A stretch of DNA of 64,000 nucleotides from Deltaproteobacteria bacterium (GCA_017302795.1 JAFLCB010000001.1:1-64000), one strand, 5' to 3'. Positions 40,503-49,729 are shown, numbered from the stretch's first letter. Notes: generated by a model from the sequence alone, not told the origin. Translations and numbers: made by a program.

Positions 40503-42171
40503 TTCGACATGGGCCATTCGTATTTTAACAGGCACTCAATCGGGACAAATTGTTCCGCTAGCGTCCGGATACAACATTATTGGCCGAAGTCCTAGCTGCC
40601 AAATCAAGCTCGCTTCTAACTCTGTTTCAAAAGAACATGCGACCGTTTTGATGACCGATGACGGCAAGGTCATCATCACCGACATGGGTTCTCGCAATGG
40701 GACCTTCGTCAATGGTCTTCGCATTCAGAATCAAAAACTGAATCCCGGCGACAAATTGACGTTTCACGATGTCGTTGTCGATGTTTTGGAACTTCCACCG
40801 GGCTTTGATCCAAGATTTGTTCCAGGCGCTTCGCCCGGGGGCGGACCGCCCATGCCCACTTGGGCCGGCAATGCTGCACTTGCAGTTCAACCTCAATATC
40901 AGCCTCATCAACCAGCGCAGCAAGACCACCACGATTACAATCATGCGCACGCCCAAGCGACATCACATCCGGAATCGGGTGCCGTGCCGCAAGCTCAATA
41001 CACCGGAAATTTATTTATAGATTTCTTCGAAAACATTCGAATCTATTTTGATCACGTTGCGATGCCAGGGATCTATTCGATTGTTCAAAAAATGAACTAT
41101 CGCCAAGGCATTGTTGGCTTCGTCATCCTCTACGTGATTTTGGTTACCATTGTTTCAACGGTACCGATGGTGAACATGACCAAAAAAGGAATCCGGCAAG
41201 AGAGTATTCGCCGAGCCAAGACCATTGCAACTAATCTTGCGGTCATGAACCGGCAGGCAATTCTCGAGCGCAACGAAATCGCAGCCACCGTGAAGCTTGC
41301 CGAACTCGAAGAAGGCGTCACCAACGCAATCATTATGGCGAAAGATGGAACGATCCTCGCGCCGGCGAACAAGCGCGGTGAATTCGCGAAGCTCCCATTT
41401 GTAAATCAAGCGCGAAGAGAAGAAAAAACCACTGAAGGTTTCATAACTGATTCTACCCTTGGCGTCGCAGTTCCAATTGCACGTTACAATCCCGAATCTG
41501 GAAGCCAAGAAGCCGCCGCTTATGCGATTATAATCTACGATATGGGCAGTCTTGCGATGAATACAGCCCAAACGCTTGGCCTGTTCTTGCAGATTTTCCT
41601 GTTGGCAGGAGTGATTGGGGGGATATTATCGATCTTCCTGATCCGAGTGGTCGAACACCCACTCGAAACACTTGGGCTTCAGCTAGATGATGCTCTTCGC
41701 GAAGGAAGGGATGATCTTTCGACGGCCTACCAATATCCAATTTTAGAAAAGCTCGTTAGCAACATAAATTCGGCACTCAGCCGGGCGGCTAGCGGCGGCG
41801 GAGGGTATCAATCACCAAGCGCTGTTTTGAACCGTGACATAGAAGCGAACAATATCGTCCGAATGCTACCGATCCCCGCGATTTGCATCAACGCCATCGA
41901 CGATCGAATCATATCTACCAACACGAGTTTCGATGCGTTGATTGGAAGCGGCGTCGCTTTAGCTGGTCGGCCGGTGAACGATGTCCCAGATCCCGCGCTT
42001 CAGGCAAATCTTCGCGACCTAATTCCGAAAATGCGCGATCAGCTTGGAAGTATCGCCTTTAGCCAAATTCCATTCTCGGGCCAATCGTACGAAATCAATG
42101 GTCAGGCTGTGGTAGGCAACGGCGGCGAAGCCGCATGGTACCTCGTTACACTTCATAATGGAGGGGGCTAG
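40492..42171 (+). CDS. FHA-domain two-pass membrane sensor-like protein
   Basis: A 559-residue protein. The FHA domain spans residues 20-80 with GRS (31-33), SKEH (46-49), NG (69-70) and NG (74-75), the full phosphothreonine-binding set. A Pro/Gln/His-rich linker (about 130-165) follows. TM1 is near 206-226 (GFVILYVILVTIVSTV), then a 130-residue extracytoplasmic sensor-like loop, TM2 near 362-386, a HAMP-like helical stretch, and a C-terminal PAS-like domain near 460-555 (IPAICINAIDDRIISTNTSF). It has the shape of a receptor but no kinase or cyclase output, so the FHA domain is the reader. I chose 40492 since GGAG lies 8 bases before; an in-frame ATG at 40393 is inside DUF192. Confidence 0.75.
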   Translation: MGANSTWAIRILTGTQSGQIVPLASGYNIIGRSPSCQIKLASNSVSKEHATVLMTDDGKVIITDMGSRNGTFVNGLRIQNQKLNPGDKLTFHDVVVDVLELPPGFDPRFVPGASPGGGPPMPTWAGNAALAVQPQYQPHQPAQQDHHDYNHAHAQATSHPESGAVPQAQYTGNLFIDFFENIRIYFDHVAMPGIYSIVQKMNYRQGIVGFVILYVILVTIVSTVPMVNMTKKGIRQESIRRAKTIATNLAVMNRQAILERNEIAATVKLAELEEGVTNAIIMAKDGTILAPANKRGEFAKLPFVNQARREEKTTEGFITDSTLGVAVPIARYNPESGSQEAAAYAIIIYDMGSLAMNTAQTLGLFLQIFLLAGVIGGILSIFLIRVVEHPLETLGLQLDDALREGRDDLSTAYQYPILEKLVSNINSALSRAASGGGGYQSPSAVLNRDIEANNIVRMLPIPAICINAIDDRIISTNTSFDALIGSGVALAGRPVNDVPDPALQANLRDLIPKMRDQLGSIAFSQIPFSGQSYEINGQAVVGNGGEAAWYLVTLHNGGG

Positions 42172-42177
42172 CGCGAA

Positions 42178-43164
42178 GTGAATCCAATTGCGACTCTCCC
42201 ACGAACGGGATTCAAATTCATGATCAGCGTACGTGCAGGCCCCGCGGCCGGCGCGACCTATCAGCTTTTGCCTCCACGGGTGACAATTGGACGCGACCCA
42301 GCCTCAAATAGTGTTGTTGTCAACGATGCCAGGGTTAGTCGCAACGCCGCCATCATTGAATTCCAACCAGAACAAATCACGATTCTCGACATCAGTGGTA
42401 AGGGAAAACTGACAGTCAACGGAAACCATGGCGACCGCCATTCGCTCAAGGGTGGCGACATCATTCGCGTCGGCGACTCGGAGCTCGTCTTCGTCGTGGA
42501 AGCAATGCAGCTTCCTGCGGTGCCTAACAACAACCTTCAAGTCGCAGATGCCGATCAGGGCGCCCAGCAAATGAGCGGTAGCGCTGCTCCTCGCCCTGCG
42601 AAAGCCCCAAGATCTTCGCATAAAAAGCAGAAAAGTCCGGCAACGTTTTATATGGTTGTCGCGATGATCTTCGGCGCATTGATTTACGTCGGAACAAGCG
42701 AACAGGGCCCGCGGAAATTAGACAGTGGCCTTCGATCGACTTCTGAAATTGAAAAAGAAATCTCGGATACAGATGCCCGTGTTACAGCGGTCACAAAAAA
42801 ACGAGCCTTTAAAACCGAGGAAGAAAAGACCAGATACGAGGAAGCGCAAAAGCACTACATTCAAGGGTTTCGCGACTATCAAAAGGGAAACTACTCGCGT
42901 GCAATAATCTCGTTCGAGACTGCCATGGGTCTAGATCCAGAAAACGTCTTGTCAAGACGCTACTATCGTCTAGCTCAAAAGCAAAAGGATGAGGCGACTA
43001 CTAACCTTCTGCTTGAAGGGCGTCGATACCGAGAGAAGAACATGTATTCACGCTGCTCGGCTGCCATCGATAAGGCGCTCGTGCTGATGAACAACAAGGA
43101 TGATTTGAAATATAAAGAGGCAGAGAAAATAAAACAGGAGTGCGATCTCCTGCAGGAGAACTGA
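42178..43164 (+). CDS. Membrane FHA protein with degenerate site and TPR-like tail
   Basis: A 328-residue protein. The FHA domain spans residues 25-95: GRD (38-40) is present, but the SxxH motif reads SRNA (54-57), so the His is replaced by Ala and phosphothreonine binding is doubtful. After a Lys/Pro linker there is one membrane segment near 155-175 (FYMVVAMIFGALIYVGT), and then a periplasmic helical tail containing TPR-like repeats (YIQGFRDYQKGNYSRAIISFETAMGLDPEN and a second). The start is GTG 42178, six bases after the previous stop. Likely a scaffold in the same membrane complex as its neighbours. Confidence 0.7.
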   Translation: MNPIATLPRTGFKFMISVRAGPAAGATYQLLPPRVTIGRDPASNSVVVNDARVSRNAAIIEFQPEQITILDISGKGKLTVNGNHGDRHSLKGGDIIRVGDSELVFVVEAMQLPAVPNNNLQVADADQGAQQMSGSAAPRPAKAPRSSHKKQKSPATFYMVVAMIFGALIYVGTSEQGPRKLDSGLRSTSEIEKEISDTDARVTAVTKKRAFKTEEEKTRYEEAQKHYIQGFRDYQKGNYSRAIISFETAMGLDPENVLSRRYYRLAQKQKDEATTNLLLEGRRYREKNMYSRCSAAIDKALVLMNNKDDLKYKEAEKIKQECDLLQEN

Positions 43165-43173
43165 TCGAGCTTT

Positions 43174-45222
43174 ATGGCAACGATAAAAGTCTTTCTACAT
43201 GGCAAAGAAGTTACTTCGCTAAGGATTGTTCCTGGGCAGGAGTATCTTTTTGGCCGTGGAGACAGCTGTTCGGTGCAACTTGAAGAGCAGCCCGGAATTT
43301 CTCGCCAGCACTTTAAAATTTCTGATCAAAACGGAACCTGGGTTGCGAGCGTGATTTCTAAATTCGGAGAAATCATCTCGGGTGGCCAGCCCGTTCCCGA
43401 AGTGGAGCTTTCACAAGGATCCGTTTTCAAATTAGCTGGTTACGACTTCCGCTTCTTGGAAGCAGATGAACGATCTCAGGCTGTGCAGTCCGCAGTGCAA
43501 ATGGCGGCCGGAGCTGAAAATCAAGGTATGCCAACGGAAGCGCACGGCACCAATGGCCAGGTAGCCAAACCGCCCGCCACTTTATCGATGGTCCCGTTGG
43601 GTCCGAACGGTGTGGCTGGCACCTCACCCATGCCTCAGGGGTTCGCGCCAGCACAATTTGAAGGAAACGACGAGGCCACGAATGTCGGCGCTGTTTTGCC
43701 GGGCCGCCCCTTCTTAAGAATTGTAAAGTCCGATGGATCCGAGACGCGGGTCGAACTCGATGGAAAAAAATGGCTCGCTGGTCGCGAAGATACCTGTGAC
43801 ATTTTTCTACCAGACCGGAAGGCCAGTCGAAGGCAATTTGAAATCACGTCGACACCCGAAGGCTATTTCATAACCGACATGGGAAGCGCCAACGGCACCG
43901 TGCTCAATGGTGACCCATTGATTCCAGAAGATCCGCGCGCTCTTCAAAGTGGCGATGTGATATCTGTAAATTCTCTTCTTCTACATTTTGAAATTCGCGA
44001 TCCAAATTTTGAAAAACGGCTGGTAGCGATTCCAAAAGAAGTTCTGGCATCTCCGGCAATGGTACCAGTGCCCCGTTTTGAAATCATCAACTACCCGGTG
44101 CCAGGCGGCGGAGGCGGAGCAGTACGCGTCGACGGAGCCTACGGCGAAACGCAAGCCGAAAAGAAAAAGCCCAATCAGTTGCGATTGATTCTGATTGGGG
44201 TGATTGCGCTTGGCGGCCTCTACGCTGCCTTCGGCCAACAGTCGGACCAGGACCCTAAAAATCCCAACATCAATGAAAAACAAGATGCTCTCGGTCGCCT
44301 CACACCTCAGCAGAAGCAGTTGGTGAAGGAAATTTACGTCACCGCACGAAACCTGTACATGCAGGGAAAGTTTGAAAATGCGCACGAACAACTGAAAAAG
44401 CTGCACGAAATATTACCTGAGGGCTACGAAGGCTCTAAAGCGATGGAAGAGGATTGTCTTGCGCAGCGAGCCGCTGCCGAACAACTGGCCTTCGTGGAAC
44501 AGGAGCGAAAAAGAGTGGACGAGCAGAAGCGAATGATCGATCGAAACATTCGAGACTGCAACGCCTTGGCTAGCACAAGCATGAGTGTCGATCAAATTCG
44601 CCAGTGCCTGGCACCAACGATCGGTCTAGATCCAACAAATACTTTCGTGGCAGATCTTGTTGGCCGCGTAGAACGCCGGGTCCTTGAGCGAAACCAAAAA
44701 ATGGAAACGCAGCGAGACTATGCTGATCGCGTAGGACGCGGCCGTGCCCTTTATGAAAAAGCCGAATCACTTCGATCGAAATCGGATTGGTACGCTGCCA
44801 TTGACGCCTACAATCGCCACATCGCTAGTGAAATGCCCGATCCGAATGGACTGAAGGCGAAATCGCAGACGGCTATCGTGCAGATCAAAAACATGATTGC
44901 CTCACGGATTGATGAATATCTTCTTTCCGCGAATTCCGCCTATCAGGCGAAGAACTATCGCGACGCGATTGAGGCGGCAAAAAAAGCCAAAGAATTTGAT
45001 CCAAAAAGTGAAAAAGCTGCTGAATTTATTGGTCGCGTTCGACGTGAACTCAATTCGCAGCTTCGTACAATTTATGAGGACGCTATTCTTTACGAAGGCG
45101 TTGGCCGCGTTCAAGAAGCGCAGACAAAATGGAAGCAAATCATGGATCGCGATACGACTGATGGAGAATATTACCAGAAGTCACGCCTGAAACTGAAAAA
45201 CTATTCGGATCAAGTTCAATGA
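43174..45222 (+). CDS. Two-FHA-domain membrane protein with periplasmic TPR repeats
   Basis: A 682-residue protein. FHA-1 (about 20-95) has GRG (27-29) and SRQH (43-46) but lacks the NG pair. FHA-2 (about 185-265) has GRE and NG, while its SxxH reads SRRQ (His to Gln). So each of the two domains misses a different element of the phosphopeptide site. A Met/Ala/Pro linker separates them. TM near 332-352 (LILIGVIALGGLYAAFG), then a long periplasmic helical region with TPR-like units (NLYMQGKFENAHEQLKKLHE, AIDAYNRHI, YQAKNYRDAIEAAKKAKEFD). The gene begins 10 bases after the previous stop and overlaps the next by ATGA. Confidence 0.75.
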   Translation: MATIKVFLHGKEVTSLRIVPGQEYLFGRGDSCSVQLEEQPGISRQHFKISDQNGTWVASVISKFGEIISGGQPVPEVELSQGSVFKLAGYDFRFLEADERSQAVQSAVQMAAGAENQGMPTEAHGTNGQVAKPPATLSMVPLGPNGVAGTSPMPQGFAPAQFEGNDEATNVGAVLPGRPFLRIVKSDGSETRVELDGKKWLAGREDTCDIFLPDRKASRRQFEITSTPEGYFITDMGSANGTVLNGDPLIPEDPRALQSGDVISVNSLLLHFEIRDPNFEKRLVAIPKEVLASPAMVPVPRFEIINYPVPGGGGGAVRVDGAYGETQAEKKKPNQLRLILIGVIALGGLYAAFGQQSDQDPKNPNINEKQDALGRLTPQQKQLVKEIYVTARNLYMQGKFENAHEQLKKLHEILPEGYEGSKAMEEDCLAQRAAAEQLAFVEQERKRVDEQKRMIDRNIRDCNALASTSMSVDQIRQCLAPTIGLDPTNTFVADLVGRVERRVLERNQKMETQRDYADRVGRGRALYEKAESLRSKSDWYAAIDAYNRHIASEMPDPNGLKAKSQTAIVQIKNMIASRIDEYLLSANSAYQAKNYRDAIEAAKKAKEFDPKSEKAAEFIGRVRRELNSQLRTIYEDAILYEGVGRVQEAQTKWKQIMDRDTTDGEYYQKSRLKLKNYSDQVQ

Positions 45223-45968
45223 AGTTGAAGTTCAACTATCGACCCTATGCGGGCGAAAATTCTCGGCCGAACCCAGAGATTCACATCGACGAATCTACGA
45301 ACTCACTTTTTGTTGTCGTGCCATGGGGCACTCGTGAATCCGCGCGAAAAGTGATCGACCGGATGACCGAGTACCTGGCATTTGCGTCTCAAGATCGCGA
45401 AGCGACATCTCCGCTTCCCCGAATGACGTGCCTATCTACTACTGCCAACAATCTTCGCACGGCTGCGATGCTGGCCAACGACATGTTGTACCGAGAAGAC
45501 AACCGTGACGAATACAGAGCTGGAGTAGAAATTTTTGCTGCTACACTTTATCAGAACGAACTTTGCTGGATTCAGGTGGGCGGTCCGAATCTACTTCTTG
45601 GAAGAGGTACCCAGCCCTTACTGCCACTTGGGACGAGTGTCGATCTGGCGTTGGACATGAAAAACTGGAAGTCGCAAACTGAACTACCAGCACTTCCGGC
45701 GCAGCTGCTGGGTCTGGATTCCAACGTGAATCTGACGATCAATAGCTTTCGCGCCCGAGCTGGAGATAAATTGGTACTACTATCCCATTCTCAGACCCCT
45801 GAACTCGCCTACACCTGGAAGTCCAATGACGTTGAACTCGAAAAAATGGTGCGAGAATTTTCGCGCGGGAACGCACGAACTGCGTTTTGGCTTGGTATTC
45901 TGGAGGTAGAGGCTTCGGCTATGGAATCTCAGCTGACCGACACTCAGTTAAGCGGTGATGTCGCATGA
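45219..45968 (+). CDS. PP2C-like pseudophosphatase
   Basis: A 249-residue protein that threads onto the PP2C serine/threonine phosphatase pattern: NSLFVVVPWGTRESARKVID (28-47) sits where active enzymes have FVVADGMGGH..G; GVEIFAATLYQNELCWIQVGGPNLLLGRGTQ sits where they have GTTLVAAL...VGDSRaYl. The metal-binding Asp residues of DGMGG and GDS are replaced (Pro35-Trp36-Gly37, Gly122-Pro123), and AGDKLVLLSHSQTPELA replaces the LLCSDGLtd strand. So the fold is probable and catalysis is not. It overlaps the FHA gene upstream and the radical SAM gene downstream (4 bases each). It may act as a phosphopeptide-independent scaffold for the FHA proteins. The homology is inferred from motif order only. 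Confidence 0.5.
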   Translation: MKLKFNYRPYAGENSRPNPEIHIDESTNSLFVVVPWGTRESARKVIDRMTEYLAFASQDREATSPLPRMTCLSTTANNLRTAAMLANDMLYREDNRDEYRAGVEIFAATLYQNELCWIQVGGPNLLLGRGTQPLLPLGTSVDLALDMKNWKSQTELPALPAQLLGLDSNVNLTINSFRARAGDKLVLLSHSQTPELAYTWKSNDVELEKMVREFSRGNARTAFWLGILEVEASAMESQLTDTQLSGDVA

Positions 45969-46732
45969 AGCTAGTAAACGAAAAGAACTCGGAACGCTTC
46001 GGTCAAACAATTGAAGTTAATCTCCTCGGCGAACATAAGCTCTGCAGCTTTGATTGTGGCTATTGTCATCTTGGTGAATCGTCCATTCGCATGAGCCGAT
46101 TCAAAAAAGACGTAGATTTCCCGGCGCTCGAAGACCTTATCCAAAAAGTTGGCCAAGCGCTTTCTGAAAAAGGACAAAATAGTGAAGTTGTGGATACGAT
46201 TCTGCTGTCTGGAAACGGCGAGCCCACGATCCATCCGCAGTTTGCAGAATTCGTACTTTCTTTGGTTTCTAAACGTCACGAATTAATGGCGGCGAAAACC
46301 TCGAAAATTTTGTGCCTGACGAACGGCGATGAGTTTGATCGACGCGAAGTACGTGAGGCGTTGAACAAGCTAGATAGCACGGTTTTAAAACTAGATGCGG
46401 GAACGGAAAAAGCGTTTAAATCCATCAATCGCCCAAGATCGCGTTCAACTTTTGAAAAAATAATTCTCAACGCTCGAGGAATCACCAACCTATCGCTTCA
46501 AGCAACGATCGTTGGTGGCGCGGATGGTTTGACCAACCCGACCCGCCTGGAAGAATGGCTCGAAGTCGTGGCAATGCTCAATCCGACCAACGTGTATCTC
46601 AATCGCGCGGTAAGTCCTTGCACCGATCCGACTACGGTCTTGGTGTCGGAAGATGATGTTCTCCGCGTGTCTCACTGGCTAGATCGGAAGCTAAAAATTA
46701 AAGCTCAGGTTGGCCTCGCAATCGCCTCATGA
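45965..46732 (+). CDS. Radical SAM protein
   Basis: A 255-residue protein with CSFDCGYC (Cys27, Cys31, Cys34), LLSGNGEPT as the SAM-binding element and LCLTNGDEFD, LDAGTEKAF, NAR...LSLQATIVGG as the later core strands. FDCGYCHLG in the cluster loop resembles the group of small stand-alone radical SAM enzymes often called organic-radical-activating-like or wyosine-related, but nothing fixes the reaction. No SPASM or extra cluster. It is the last gene of the TadC/FHA operon, coupled by ATGA, so it may modify a component of that machine. It converges on the sulfatase-like gene with a 35-base overlap. Confidence 0.75.
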   Translation: MKLVNEKNSERFGQTIEVNLLGEHKLCSFDCGYCHLGESSIRMSRFKKDVDFPALEDLIQKVGQALSEKGQNSEVVDTILLSGNGEPTIHPQFAEFVLSLVSKRHELMAAKTSKILCLTNGDEFDRREVREALNKLDSTVLKLDAGTEKAFKSINRPRSRSTFEKIILNARGITNLSLQATIVGGADGLTNPTRLEEWLEVVAMLNPTNVYLNRAVSPCTDPTTVLVSEDDVLRVSHWLDRKLKIKAQVGLAIAS

Positions 46733-48614
46733 TTTGCTGACGCAAACGGTTGGCTTCTGGCTGGGATAAAAGCTGCTCCAACCCTTCGATTTCTTTGCGC
46801 CGAACACTTCCAGTTTCCCAAATCCGACCAAGAGCATGCGACGCCTCCGCGATTCGAATACCAGAAATCCTCTGCTGATCAATTCTAACAATTGCGTCCA
46901 ACGCCCTTGCTCGCTCAATTCCCTCTGGCAGTCTTACCCACTTCGCGACTTCCTTTGCGCCTCGGAAGGGACAAACTCTGGCGATCTCAACCTCAAAGAT
47001 CGAACTTAGCATTGGGGCAGGGCTAGCTGAAAAAACCATCTGACTGCAAACTGTCGCGAGCGGCGAAGTGACGCCCTTGTCCCAACTCTGCAACTCCATC
47101 CATGACTTGGCTGCCGTCGAGCTCTCGGCATAAGCCTCCAAACGCTGCTGGTCAGATTCGCTGATATGCGGCGAGCGCTCGCCCGCCCGTGCTCCCAACC
47201 GTGCCGAGAAAAACGCTCTCGCCCAGCGCTCCTCTAAAATCTGCTGCGCAGTGACGCCTGGAAATTTTTGAAATCCTAAGCGACTTGCGATTTCGCCAAA
47301 TTCTTGTTCGAGTTCTGCCGTTCGTTTATTTCTTTTCGGTAACGGTGAGACTTCAAAAGCATCTGTCAGCGTGTGATAGATACTTGATGTAGAGGCCGTC
47401 TGATCATGAATATAAAGATGGGGGCCTCGCCGAATCGCGACTCGAATCGGAAGCTGCTGGTCCAATTGCCATCTTGCCCAAGCCGACTCGCTCACAATCA
47501 ATCGATCCAGCCCCCTCCACTGTTCTACCGAATCCCCGGGACCCTTAAGTGCGTCCGACAGCGAGCTGCCATGTTCACCGGCGTGTACCTCTTTGAACTT
47601 TGGGTCAATCCAAGTCATCAGTGTCGCACCTACATCCGCCAGCGAAACATTCACGTCAAAGGACCAAGATTTAGGAGACCATTTATAGTCCGGCTGACCT
47701 GGGGCGCTCGCACTTGATGGGGTTCGCATTCCTTCTTTGATTAGAAGTGTGACATGTGTCATGTCGGAATGAAGATCGAGCGCCGGTATTTCGCTTGCTC
47801 TTACGTCTGCGCTATCGCCCTGAAGGCCTACCAAAACGACGGTGGTCTTGTCCCAAAGTTTTTCACGGCGGAGGTACGTCCAAAGTCGCAACAAAGTTTC
47901 GTCGACTTCTTGAAGTTGCCCACGGACAGTGCTTTCACGCACCCGCCCCGAATCGTCAGGTGATGGACTCCACGGAACTTGTAAGTCGGCCAAATGCAGA
48001 ACCGCAAAAAACGGGTCAGTGACGAGGCTATTTCGCGATCGATCGTCGGTTCGAAGTCGGCCTTCGATCCATTTCATAAAGATGTCTGCAACTTCTCGTG
48101 CGGGCCGGTGCATCCGCCTTGCGCTAGGCTGCAAAGAGTCATCAAAGATTTCGAAGCCCTGATGTAAACCCGTGCGCCGCAAAAGCGGAGCGCCTCCGGC
48201 AACGAAAAGTGTTCGAAAACCCTTTTCCAATGCACGTTCAGCAACCGTCTCGACCGATGCAGACAAAGCTCCTAACTCACCTCGACCGTTGTGCCGGAGT
48301 CCGCTGCCGTAGGGATACTGCCCGGTCAACACTGAACCAGCTGCCGCAGCCGATAACGTCGAAGTAGTAAATGCGTGAGTAAATCGGACGCTCTCTTTAC
48401 AAAGCTCAGCCAGACCCGAGCCCGCCGCGTCATCCGATTCAGACCGACAACCATTGAAGTCGTTACCTAGACGATCGACGACAATGACCAAATAGGACTG
48501 TGGAGGGGTCGTCTTCCATGAACAGCCGGAAACAAAAACACATGCGAAGGCCAGGACCAGCGACAGGACCACAGAGGTTAGCAAGGAATGAATCCGAGAG
48601 TCGGGACACCGCAT
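46698..48614 (-). CDS. Sulfatase-fold lipoprotein without catalytic residues
   Basis: A 638-residue protein. The signal peptide ends in lipobox VSGC (Cys31). The alkaline-phosphatase/sulfatase fold is indicated by YLVIVVDRLGNDF (41-53), AFTTSTLSAAAAGSVLTGQY (81-100), VLHLADLQVPWSP (205-217) and TTVVLVGLQGDSADV (257-271). In active sulfatases these positions are DD, (C/S)xPSR, H...P and DHG. Here they read DR, STLSA, Q...P and LQG, so the metal ligands and the formylglycine site are missing and the enzyme is probably inactive. The C-terminal ~200 residues are helical and may mediate interactions. Divergent from TolQ: the two start regions share about 50 bases. Confidence 0.65.
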   Translation of the reverse strand: MRCPDSRIHSLLTSVVLSLVLAFACVFVSGCSWKTTPPQSYLVIVVDRLGNDFNGCRSESDDAAGSGLAELCKESVRFTHAFTTSTLSAAAAGSVLTGQYPYGSGLRHNGRGELGALSASVETVAERALEKGFRTLFVAGGAPLLRRTGLHQGFEIFDDSLQPSARRMHRPAREVADIFMKWIEGRLRTDDRSRNSLVTDPFFAVLHLADLQVPWSPSPDDSGRVRESTVRGQLQEVDETLLRLWTYLRREKLWDKTTVVLVGLQGDSADVRASEIPALDLHSDMTHVTLLIKEGMRTPSSASAPGQPDYKWSPKSWSFDVNVSLADVGATLMTWIDPKFKEVHAGEHGSSLSDALKGPGDSVEQWRGLDRLIVSESAWARWQLDQQLPIRVAIRRGPHLYIHDQTASTSSIYHTLTDAFEVSPLPKRNKRTAELEQEFGEIASRLGFQKFPGVTAQQILEERWARAFFSARLGARAGERSPHISESDQQRLEAYAESSTAAKSWMELQSWDKGVTSPLATVCSQMVFSASPAPMLSSIFEVEIARVCPFRGAKEVAKWVRLPEGIERARALDAIVRIDQQRISGIRIAEASHALGRIWETGSVRRKEIEGLEQLLSQPEANRLRQQIMRRLRGQPEL

Positions 48615-48665
48615 GGTTGCAATGTTACCTTGACCGACATCTGGTGCCCTAGAAATAATTTAGGA

Positions 48666-49316
48666 ATGCTAACAGAACGTCTTTTCAATGTTGCGCAAGG
48701 TGGAGCCGAAGCAATTCTTTGGCTATTATTAATCGTCAGTATCATCAGCGTCGGTCTGATACTCGAGCGTTGGATCGCGCTTCGCGGCGTTGTCGGACGG
48801 ACAAATAAAAATCGAATTCGCATGAAAGAGGCGCTGCAGAGCTACAATCTCGCTGATCTTGAAGATATGTCTAAGGATCGCGAGTCTCTTGAGGGACGAG
48901 CGCTTTCATATGGGCTTCGTCACGTGAAAGAAAATGGCACCGAGGGGCTTGGCGAAATTTTCCACTCGTTTGCACTTCTTGAACGCCCGCAATTAGAGCG
49001 CTCATTGAACTTTCTCGCGACTGTGGGCGCCAATGCCCCGTTCGTCGGACTGCTTGGTACTGTTCTTGGTATCATGAAAGCGTTTAGAGATCTGGCTGCG
49101 AATGCCTCTGCCGGAAACGAAGCCGTCATGACCGGTATTGCCGAAGCGCTTGTTGCAACTGCCGTTGGCCTGATCGTCGCGATTCCCGCCGTCATCGCCT
49201 ACAATGCTTTCCAAAAACAAGTGCGCGGCATTCTTCAAAGTATCGAATCAGTTCGTGAGCTCTGTATCGCCTACGCAAAATCTGGCGGATCGAAGTCGGC
49301 GAAAGGAACTGTTTAA
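48666..49316 (+). CDS. TolQ/ExbB/MotA-type proton-channel subunit
   Basis: A 216-residue protein with the three-helix TolQ/ExbB pattern: TM1 near 18-38 (LWLLLIVSIISVGLIL), a cytoplasmic domain, TM2 (LNFLATVGANAPFVGLLGTVLGIMKAF) and TM3 (GIAEALVATAVGLIVAIPAVIAYNAF), the last being the MotA_ExbB signature. It forms the proton channel with a TolR-type partner and powers an envelope machine. The start at 48666 (ATG) lies soon after AGGA and gives the usual length; an in-frame ATG at 48588 lies within the divergent lipoprotein gene. The stop is directly followed by the GTG of the partner. Confidence 0.85.
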   Translation: MLTERLFNVAQGGAEAILWLLLIVSIISVGLILERWIALRGVVGRTNKNRIRMKEALQSYNLADLEDMSKDRESLEGRALSYGLRHVKENGTEGLGEIFHSFALLERPQLERSLNFLATVGANAPFVGLLGTVLGIMKAFRDLAANASAGNEAVMTGIAEALVATAVGLIVAIPAVIAYNAFQKQVRGILQSIESVRELCIAYAKSGGSKSAKGTV

Positions 49317-49727
49317 GTGGCCGGTGGATTTCAGAACCAATCAGAAGATGAACCGATTGCCGCCATCAATGTCGTCCCTCTGGTCGATATCATTTTGGTC
49401 GTGTTGATCATTTTCATGGTGACGGCACCGCTAGTTCTTAAACCCGTAATTGATGTCAATTTACCGAAGTCATCCTCTGGTGACGAATCGCCGCCAGCAC
49501 CACTGACAGTCGCCATCGGACGAGATGGCTCGATCGCAGTCAATGGACAAGTGACATCAACTGAACAGCTTGCGGCCCTAGCGGCGCAAGCTGTCGCGGG
49601 TAAGCCAGATACCGCTGCAATTCTTCAAGCCGACAAAACTGTGACACTTGAAACACTAACGGCCGTTATTGATATCATCAAAACGGCCGGTGTTAAAAAA
49701 GTCGCATTCAGTATCGAGAAAAAGTAG
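49317..49727 (+). CDS. ExbD/TolR-type partner
   Basis: A 136-residue protein starting at GTG immediately after the stop of the channel subunit. One membrane helix near 18-43 (INVVPLVDIILVVLIIFMVT) contains Asp24, the conserved proton-carrying Asp of ExbD/TolR. The periplasmic domain follows (SSGDESPPAPLTVAIGRDGSIAVNG, and TLETLTAVIDIIKTAGVKKVAFSIEKK). It works with the protein upstream; whether it energises Tol/Pal, TonB or the gliding-like system cannot be told. No TonB, TolA or Pal is in the immediate neighbourhood. The stop is 2 bases from the convergent VWA gene end. Confidence 0.85.
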   Translation: MAGGFQNQSEDEPIAAINVVPLVDIILVVLIIFMVTAPLVLKPVIDVNLPKSSSGDESPPAPLTVAIGRDGSIAVNGQVTSTEQLAALAAQAVAGKPDTAAILQADKTVTLETLTAVIDIIKTAGVKKVAFSIEKK

Positions 49728-49729
49728 CT

